The position numbers and the translations under genes are program-made. Below, piece by piece: positions 58,264 to 64,000 of a stretch of 64,000 nucleotides of DNA. Under the pieces are notes generated by a model that did no database searches, was not told where the DNA came from, and saw nothing but the letters and a program-made list of their open reading frames with translations. This DNA comes from Cristatella mucedo (Eukaryota > Bryozoa > Phylactolaemata > Cristatellidae): positions 429,001 through 493,000 of the forward strand of contig WPIO01000154.1 of NCBI GenBank assembly GCA_009760855.2. Direction: 5' to 3'. Every line of letters begins with the position of its first letter. Within the stretch, counting starts at the first letter, position 1.

Positions 58264-61200
58264 TCATGACGTCTGCATTCTCGGCGCCATTGATGGTGGA
58301 GGCTGCTGAGATGCAGGAGGCTGCTGCTGCTGGTGCTGCGAAGAGCTGCTAAGGAAGGCGAGATGACCTTTTGGACACTTGTTGGCATAGTGGCCTCGTC
58401 CGCCGCACTGAAACAAAAGTCGCAATTCGTCCACAAATGCCCGGGAGAGAGATCTCGAGTAGGCAACATGGCCGGCCGTCGAACAGCTGGCTGCCCACGA
58501 GCTAGCGACCGCTGTCACTTTGCACAAGCAATGGTGGCTGCGGCAGCAGAAAGGGCAGCTACAGCAGCGCACACCTTGAAACACGTGACTTCATCGAGAC
58601 TTCGGTACATGGGCTTGTTGAGCGGCTGACCAGCCTGCAAGAAAGGCACCCATTCGACAGACAGGCTCAAACTCTGCAGAGAGTGCATGCAGGTTGCAAG
58701 CTTGCAAGACGACGCCTCGCAGCAGTGCTGCCATGCTGCACCGCAGCCCGGCGAGAGCGGGGTCGTCGTAGCTCTCACCATGCCACCACCTCCGCCGCCG
58801 GATTGCTGGTGAGCCCCCGCGCCGCCCTGCATCGGCGGCCCGGAGGCCGCAGCGCCGCCGCTTCCACTGCTGCCGCCTCCTCCGTGCTGGCGCTGCTGCT
58901 TCTGCTCGTTCATCTGAGCAACCTGATCCTGGTGCTGTCGCTGCATGTTGGCTCGCTCTTCTTCAGAAATCTTGAAGCAGCGCCAAATCACGTGTCCTAC
59001 CTCACCGCAGTGGTGACATATGGGCTTCTTCATTGGCAGCGTAGTGCCGTCGCCGGTGGGAAGCTCGAACTTGGGACTGTGAACGAAGGAGAGCAGGGAA
59101 AAAAAAAGTTCTAACCGAGGCTTATAGATTATTATTATACTTATACTTATACTTATACTTATACTTATAGATTAGATACTTGACTCTCGGGTCAGCGCAC
59201 ATTTGATGCGGGTTTGCGCCGACGCCTGGCCTCACTCTGGCACCCGGATCAAGGCAGCAACCACGAGTAGAAAGGGCACCGGGACAGGACACTGATGCTC
59301 GCGCACGAACTCCGAGGACACATGCAACGACTGGGGAGCACGCACAGTGCCATCTGCTCGTGCAATAGATGCCAACGGTTAATCTCAGCTGACAGTCACA
59401 CAGGCTTCACTGCTACTAATCCCCCAAGTTAATTCCAGTCGACTCATTACAGGAATAATATAAGAATTAAGAGCTTATAAGGATATGCTAGGACCAGCAA
59501 AAACGTATTAGGCGAAGTATTTCCATATGGGGAGTGAGACTAAATTGCTACTAAATCTGGGACGAAGAACTAGTGTTCTTAAAAGCTGAGTACTCCTATA
59601 TACGTCATTCCCATGGCCCAGATTCGATTGTTCCACCATTCTGACCGGCATCCCATCACGTCACATCTTTTTCCCTCTCTTCTTTTCCCTTTTGGCCAGG
59701 TTCGTGCAGTAGTCCTTATCAGCACGTGATATGCAGCAGTGCAGCATCGAATGACCCAACAAACAGTGCTCTCTGCCCTGCCTTGGGGTCAAGCTCTGGG
59801 GTCATCTGGTGAACTATGACCGCTGCTGGAACTTGACGATGCTCACTGAACCTCGAAGACCGATCTGAGGTGGCCTTTGGTGCAATATTCGAAGCATTCA
59901 ATGCCGCCAGCAGCACACAAGACAGACGAATGGCTCAATCAGAGCTCAGGGCTGGAGAGCTGAAGAATCAGCAGCCACCCGGCAACGGTGCGCAGAGCCT
60001 GCATTGCGTACTGTATGAACTTGCACGCCGGTCCGTCCAAGCAGAATCCACACAAGTAGTTGACGCAGAGAACTCGGCGCACGTGGCGGTTCTTGCAACT
60101 TGGACCTGTCATGAAAAAAGGGGACACCCCAATTTAAAAGGCCAGCAATTGAATCGATGGCAGTGGGCATGGTTAAGCAGCACTGATGAGCAGCAACAGA
60201 CAGGCAGGTGTTCAGCAGGGCAAAGCAAGCATGGCATCTCTCGTTTTTTAGCCTAGCCCAGCCCTTTGTATCATAACACTTAGGGCGAGACGCGATGAGT
60301 ATTTTTGAGAAAGCTGCACGGCAGAAGAATGATGAGAATGCGATTTTAATTAAAAAAAACTAAGTTACATATAAAATTAATTAAAAAAAATTTAAATCAA
60401 TTTTTAAATTTAAATTTAATTCTAATAGCTACACAGCTCAAGCACGCTCAGCAAAGCAGAACGATAGCGCTGCACTCGTGACTGACAGGTACAAGCACAG
60501 CATAATCAGAGGCGAGCATGAAAACAGTCTGGGACGACCTACTAATTGATCAAAGAAAATGTATCTCTGTCTGCAGCTCCACAAAGCCACAAAGACAATG
60601 TCGGTGTTAAGCAGGAGAGTTTTGTATTGCGCACTCACAGCCTAAGTGGCTTTCGGTATGCCTTCGGTAGCCAACGAATCCGTCTCACGTAAACTAAGAG
60701 AAAGTGAGAAGCATAGCCAAGTCAGGAGAGCAAATGAAGTAGTGAGTAGCAAAGAAGTAGCAGCTCAGAGCTGCTGGAAGGGATGAGCCATAGTCGGCAG
60801 CAGGAGAGTAGTTGCTCCGGTCAATTTGGCAATAACAACTTTTTCTCAATTTCAGCTGCGTGCTTCCCTCGAATGTTTTAAAAAACCTATCAGCTTACAT
60901 AAAGCCTGCTGCAGCCGAGAATTAAGAGCTGCTCTCTCTCAAGATTATTTCAAGGTCAAATCACTACATCTAAGTTGGTCCATGCATTTGTGACCTCCCG
61001 TTTCGACTTCTGTAACTCACTGCTTGCTGGCCTACCGGCATGTGCAATCAGGTGCTTACAGCTGGTGCAAAACTCTGCAGCTAGGCTTGTCTATCGTGAG
61101 CGTCACAGTTGCCACGTCACACCACTTCTCACCGACCTGCACTGGCTCACAGTCAAGCAACACATCGACTTCAAGGTTTTGTTGCTCACTTTTAGGTCAC

Positions 61201-63994
61201 TTCATTCCTTGGCTCCAGCCAACCTACCAAATCTACTGCCCCACCAGGCTCAGCATAGTACCACCTGCTTTTCGGAATCTAACTGTTTACCTAGACCTCG
61301 TACAAACCTCAAATCCTTTGGAGACCGTGCATTTAGTTCGTATGCACACAAAGCCTGGAACTCACCCCCCTCCGATTTGCACCACGATATCCCCTGACTT
61401 GATCACATTTAAAAAGAACAAAACACACTTATTTATGACAGCATTTAGTGGGTCCCTGTGATTCGTCCATTATATGCTTATGTGTGCTGACACTGTGCAT
61501 GCTGCCACTAACCATGTTATTCATGTTGTTTATCAAGCATGATACCAGTCACCATTCGATCATATTTCCTTTGCAGCAAATGTAAAGCGCCTAGAAAGAG
61601 ATTGAGTTCTCTGAGGGCGCTTGATCAAGTGCATTATTATTATTATTATTATTACAGCTCCAGATGAGAAAGTTCCTTCCTTATACTGTCGTCCATCGTT
61701 TATAGCGGTTAATCAGTTCCAGACTCTACAGGGATAAGTCAATTTCTGCCAAGTAGGATTCTTTCTTTATAAATCAAATATTTTCGTAGTTACAGCAGAG
61801 AAAACCTGTTAACGACCCTCTAAATACGGTTTCTAACATTATTAGAGCCCTCTGGACATGAAATAACACCCCTTTAGTCACCATTGTACTCATATTACTC
61901 AATATATTAGGCAAAATAAGAAAAAATGACATACGAGACGTTACAAATATCATATTACTTAGTAAGAGGATATGATAGCCAATCGATGAATAGCACGGTT
62001 TGATTGGCTTGGTTTCACCCCATCCGATTTTTGGAACAAGTTCTTGCCCAAACACAAGGAATGGTAGCACCTGGCACTACAGGACTTGAGGGGTTCTGGA
62101 ATACATAGGCCTATATTCTATACGTACAGTGGTTTTAATTTAACTGCAATATATGGGCGTATTAACTGACTCAGACAACAGAGGGCACTTACCATTTTCA
62201 CTATTTCGATCTACTTTTTAGTGAATATATTTGAAGAACCGCGATAGAGTGAAGCAGGCGAAATTCGAAGAGCGAAGTGGCGAGGTACAACTGTAAATAA
62301 CTAAGGAATGAAGCAGCCTGTTCGAAAGTCATAAGCATCAAGCCTCAACAAGCTGCAAAAATGTACTTCGATGCACCAACGTTCAGCAAAACAAGTCGCA
62401 TATTATGCTAAGATCAGTAGGTTTGTTTTGTTGATATTGCTTCTGGTTTACCTTCGAGTTAGACAAGGTTTGCATAATCTTTTTTCAACGCTTTCCTGTT
62501 ACGAAGAAATCGTCAAAACGCCAGATCCCGTTTCTAACAATTGTTTCTTTTAAAGGTACGCTATAAAAATATTCGATTGCAGGACCAATCTCCTCAGTAT
62601 TTTCTCGACCTTCACTCTTATGGGGAACCTAAGACCTCGGTCTTAGGTCCTTCTTTTCCATTACTCTGATTCTGGCCGATGTCATCATCAAACACAATGT
62701 TCTTGGCTGTCCTAAATGCCAGCAACACTCGGTTCAACCTATGTAATGTAATGTAATGTAAGACCCGCCTAAGTCCTGAAATGCACTTGAGTTACTCAAG
62801 TCCCTTTTGCTTGCATCGAAGACATTTGCACTTGGATGGCCCCCTAATTTCCTTTAGCTTTACCACGATAAGAACAACATAACAAGTCCAAACCCGGCCA
62901 GTGCTCCCCCCCCTACGTTGGAGCACCTCTGCCTCAAAATTGCCCCATTCGATAAAACTTTTGAGAGTCTGTTCATAATCTGGGCATGCTGGTACACAAT
63001 GTTTTGTCACTGGATGAGTACACTGCCTCCACCGCCAGGTCGGTCAACTTTCAGCAGAGCGACATCGCCTGCCTGTCTGAGCTTCATTGTCTACCTAAGC
63101 ATAGAATCAGCTTCAAACAAAGATCCAGTCACTCTGGTTTACAAGTTGCAGCACTCTCTTGCACCGTAGCCTCTACCTCATCTATCAACAATATCGATCA
63201 GACCTCTCCCCGTCCTCCACTGAGCTCTTGCACCATGTGCTCATCGAATTTCAGTAGTCTCCAGGTCCCTTACGCAACTACTGGAATATTTTTGGTGATA
63301 AGGTGCTCAGCTCGTAAAGTCTGGCACCACTGTCTGGCTTTTGTCACTAGCTGCAATAACTTTGCAGCATTCAAGTCTCTCTCACCTTAAGACAAATCCA
63401 TTCCAGCTCAGCTTTTCCCGCTTTTGCCAGTAGACTTTTTTCCTGCTTGCACTGCATGCTTACCTACGAACGATTAGTGCATCTTACTAAAGAGGGGTTT
63501 AACTAACCACTGGTCGCGAGTATCTTATTATGTGCATGTGCCTGCAGGCCTAGGCACGATACTTCAGTGCACGTGCATGCTTATCTAAGCACGGCACCGC
63601 ACGGCATGCACGTACTTAACATTTAGTTACTAATTGCTTTTCAGCGACTTGTAATAATAATAATAATAATGCACTCGATAAAACGTCCCCAGAGAACTCA
63701 ATCTCTCGAGGGTTTACCTCCACTGGGTAATGCATATTGGCCTAATAAGGTTGAAGACATATTCTTTACCAGAGGTAGACCTGTTGGCTACAAGTATAAC
63801 AGCATTCTCGGGGTATAGGCAAAGTCTGCATATTTGCAAAGCGGAACTGGTGGCCGATGGATTTACAGCCACGCACTAAAGGCTTGCAGCCCTCTTACCA
63901 TGCCTGCAGAATCCACGGTCGTACCACGGACAGTCCTTTCTCTTGCTCTCGGGATCGATATGCAGAAATGGGCATTCACGATTAGCACACTCAC
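58264..63994 (-). CDS. CPSF4: CPSF4 / CPSF30 ortholog, last five exons (5'-partial)
   Basis: Zinc-finger subunit of the nuclear cleavage and polyadenylation specificity factor, which with WDR33 binds AAUAAA in pre-mRNA. Coding exons on the minus strand: 63994-63899, 60105-60012, 59076-58779, 58634-58575 and 58407-58264, ending in TGA. Introns are 3793, 935, 144 and 167 nt; all begin GT, end AG, and the phases fit. The first exon here completes CCCH finger 3 (ECANRECPFLH) and opens finger 4 (CPWYDRGFCRHG). The second completes finger 4 and holds finger 5 (CVNYLCGFCLDGPACKFIH). The third continues HPKFELPTG, carries a CCHC knuckle (CHHCGEVGHVIWRC) and a Q/G-rich linker. The last two form the conserved knuckle CFKCGGRGHYANKC followed by KGHLAFL. 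A Q/P/S-rich tail of about 27 residues follows, where the human protein ends almost at once. Fingers 1-2 and the start codon lie beyond the window. The match to human CPSF4 is from memory but extends over every exon. No stop or frameshift is seen. Confidence 0.96.
59136..59170. repeat. (ACTTAT)n hexanucleotide repeat
   Basis: Five to six units, inside the CPSF4 intron 59077-60011. Confidence 0.9.
60548..60830 (-). mobile_element. LINE-B 3'UTR fragment in the CPSF4 intron
   Basis: The minus strand matches the LINE-B 3' end: ATGTATCTCTGTCTGCAGC, CACAAAGCCACAAAG, GAGAAAGTGAGAAGC, AGTAGCAGCTCAGAG. Confidence 0.8.
60955..61655 (+). mobile_element. LINE-A copy in the CPSF4 large intron
   Basis: 5'-truncated, antisense to CPSF4. 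Open piece 60975-61397 (140 codons): FVTSRFDFCNSLLAGLPACA, SAARLVYRE, FGDRAFSSYAHKAWNS. Ends with the LINE-A 3' tail and (ATT)n. Confidence 0.9.
62630..63400 (+). mobile_element. Ancient LINE-A-like relic in the CPSF4 intron
   Basis: Heavily mutated. LGP..PLL, ADVIIKHNVLGC, DICTWMAP and a later CLSELHCLPKHRISFKQ, CSARKVWHHCLAF align with the LINE-A order (VLGPVLF, ADVIAKHNLGF, DIRTWMAA, ADLHWLPVKQRIDFK, SYAPKAWNSL). The internal (ATGTA)n at 62740-62761 and indels destroy all frames. Confidence 0.6.
63652..63715 (-). mobile_element. LINE-A tail remnant
   Basis: (ATT)n followed on the minus strand by the LINE-A terminal block (GCACTCGATAAAACGTCCCC, AGAGAACTCAATCTCTCG). About 65 bp, in the first CPSF4 intron seen here. 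Confidence 0.75.
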
Positions 63995-64000
63995 CTAAAC

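Noticed and set aside
58264-60105. CPSF4 as a processed pseudogene
   Set aside because: It has five introns-separated exons with consensus splice sites, intact frames and a 3'UTR with AATAAA; a retrocopy would lack introns.
62623-62650. Small palindrome ACCTAAGA-CCTCGG-TCTTAGGT
   Set aside because: An 8-bp stem is within chance expectation for a window of this size.

Overview
This is intron-bearing animal nuclear DNA, very rich in transposons and simple repeats. Spliced genes with GT..AG introns, L2/CR1-type LINEs, tRNA-derived SINEs, a hAT MITE and long (GA)n/(CA)n tracts exclude a prokaryote. No marker fixes the phylum. An invertebrate is likely: the CPSF4 gene carries an extra zinc knuckle, and a peptide precursor ends in an MRM-amide motif reminiscent of spiralian peptides.

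Two kinds of host gene can be supported. (1) At the right end, on the minus strand, lie the last five exons of CPSF4/CPSF30, the zinc-finger subunit of the cleavage and polyadenylation factor (63994 down to 58264). Consensus splice sites, matching phases, and a canonical poly(A) signal at 57826-57821 are present; the first exons lie beyond the window. (2) At 32.5-42.0 kb is a ~2.8 kb unit in three tandem copies. Each contains an intact two-exon minus-strand gene for a 118-residue secreted prepropeptide: a signal peptide in exon 1 and, near the C-terminus, dibasic sites releasing a short amidated peptide (VLAMRM-amide in copies 1 and 2, LLAMRM-amide in copy 3). Each copy keeps its own TATA box 117 nt upstream of the ATG and AATAAA 168 nt after the stop codon. 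I do not recognise this precursor; it is the best candidate for something undescribed.

Most other sequence is mobile. I use working names. LINE-A has a YADD reverse transcriptase and a 3' end of the form AAGCGCC..GGGCGCTTTATCAAGTGC(ATT)n. LINE-B is a second L2/CR1-type family, with one near-full-length dead copy at 15.6-19.4 kb. A ~170 bp tRNA-derived SINE occurs about a dozen times, and a composite SINE joins a tRNA-like head to a LINE-A-like tail. Two loci hold C-terminal pieces of an R2/HERO/NeSL-type retrotransposon with a CCHC knuckle and restriction-like endonuclease. A SPIN-like hAT MITE sits at 22976-23163. Insertions are repeatedly nested, several with readable target-site duplications, so relative ages can be read.

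Layout: 0-5 kb microsatellites and LINE ends; 5-7.7 kb LINE-A inside a SINE; 8.7-9.0 kb a perfect 166-bp duplication; 11-12.7 kb GC-rich DNA; 12.7-14.5 kb an old LINE relic; 15.6-19.4 kb LINE-B with nested SINE and LINE-A; 20.8-24.8 kb R2-like piece, LINE-B copies and the MITE; 26-28.5 kb LINE-A inside LINE-A; 30.3 kb a perfect palindrome near a TATA-like box; 32.5-42 kb the peptide-gene triplication; 43-51.5 kb SINEs, LINE tails and long GA tracts; 51.7-56.7 kb R2-like and LINE-A copies; 57.8-64 kb CPSF4, with LINEs in its largest intron.
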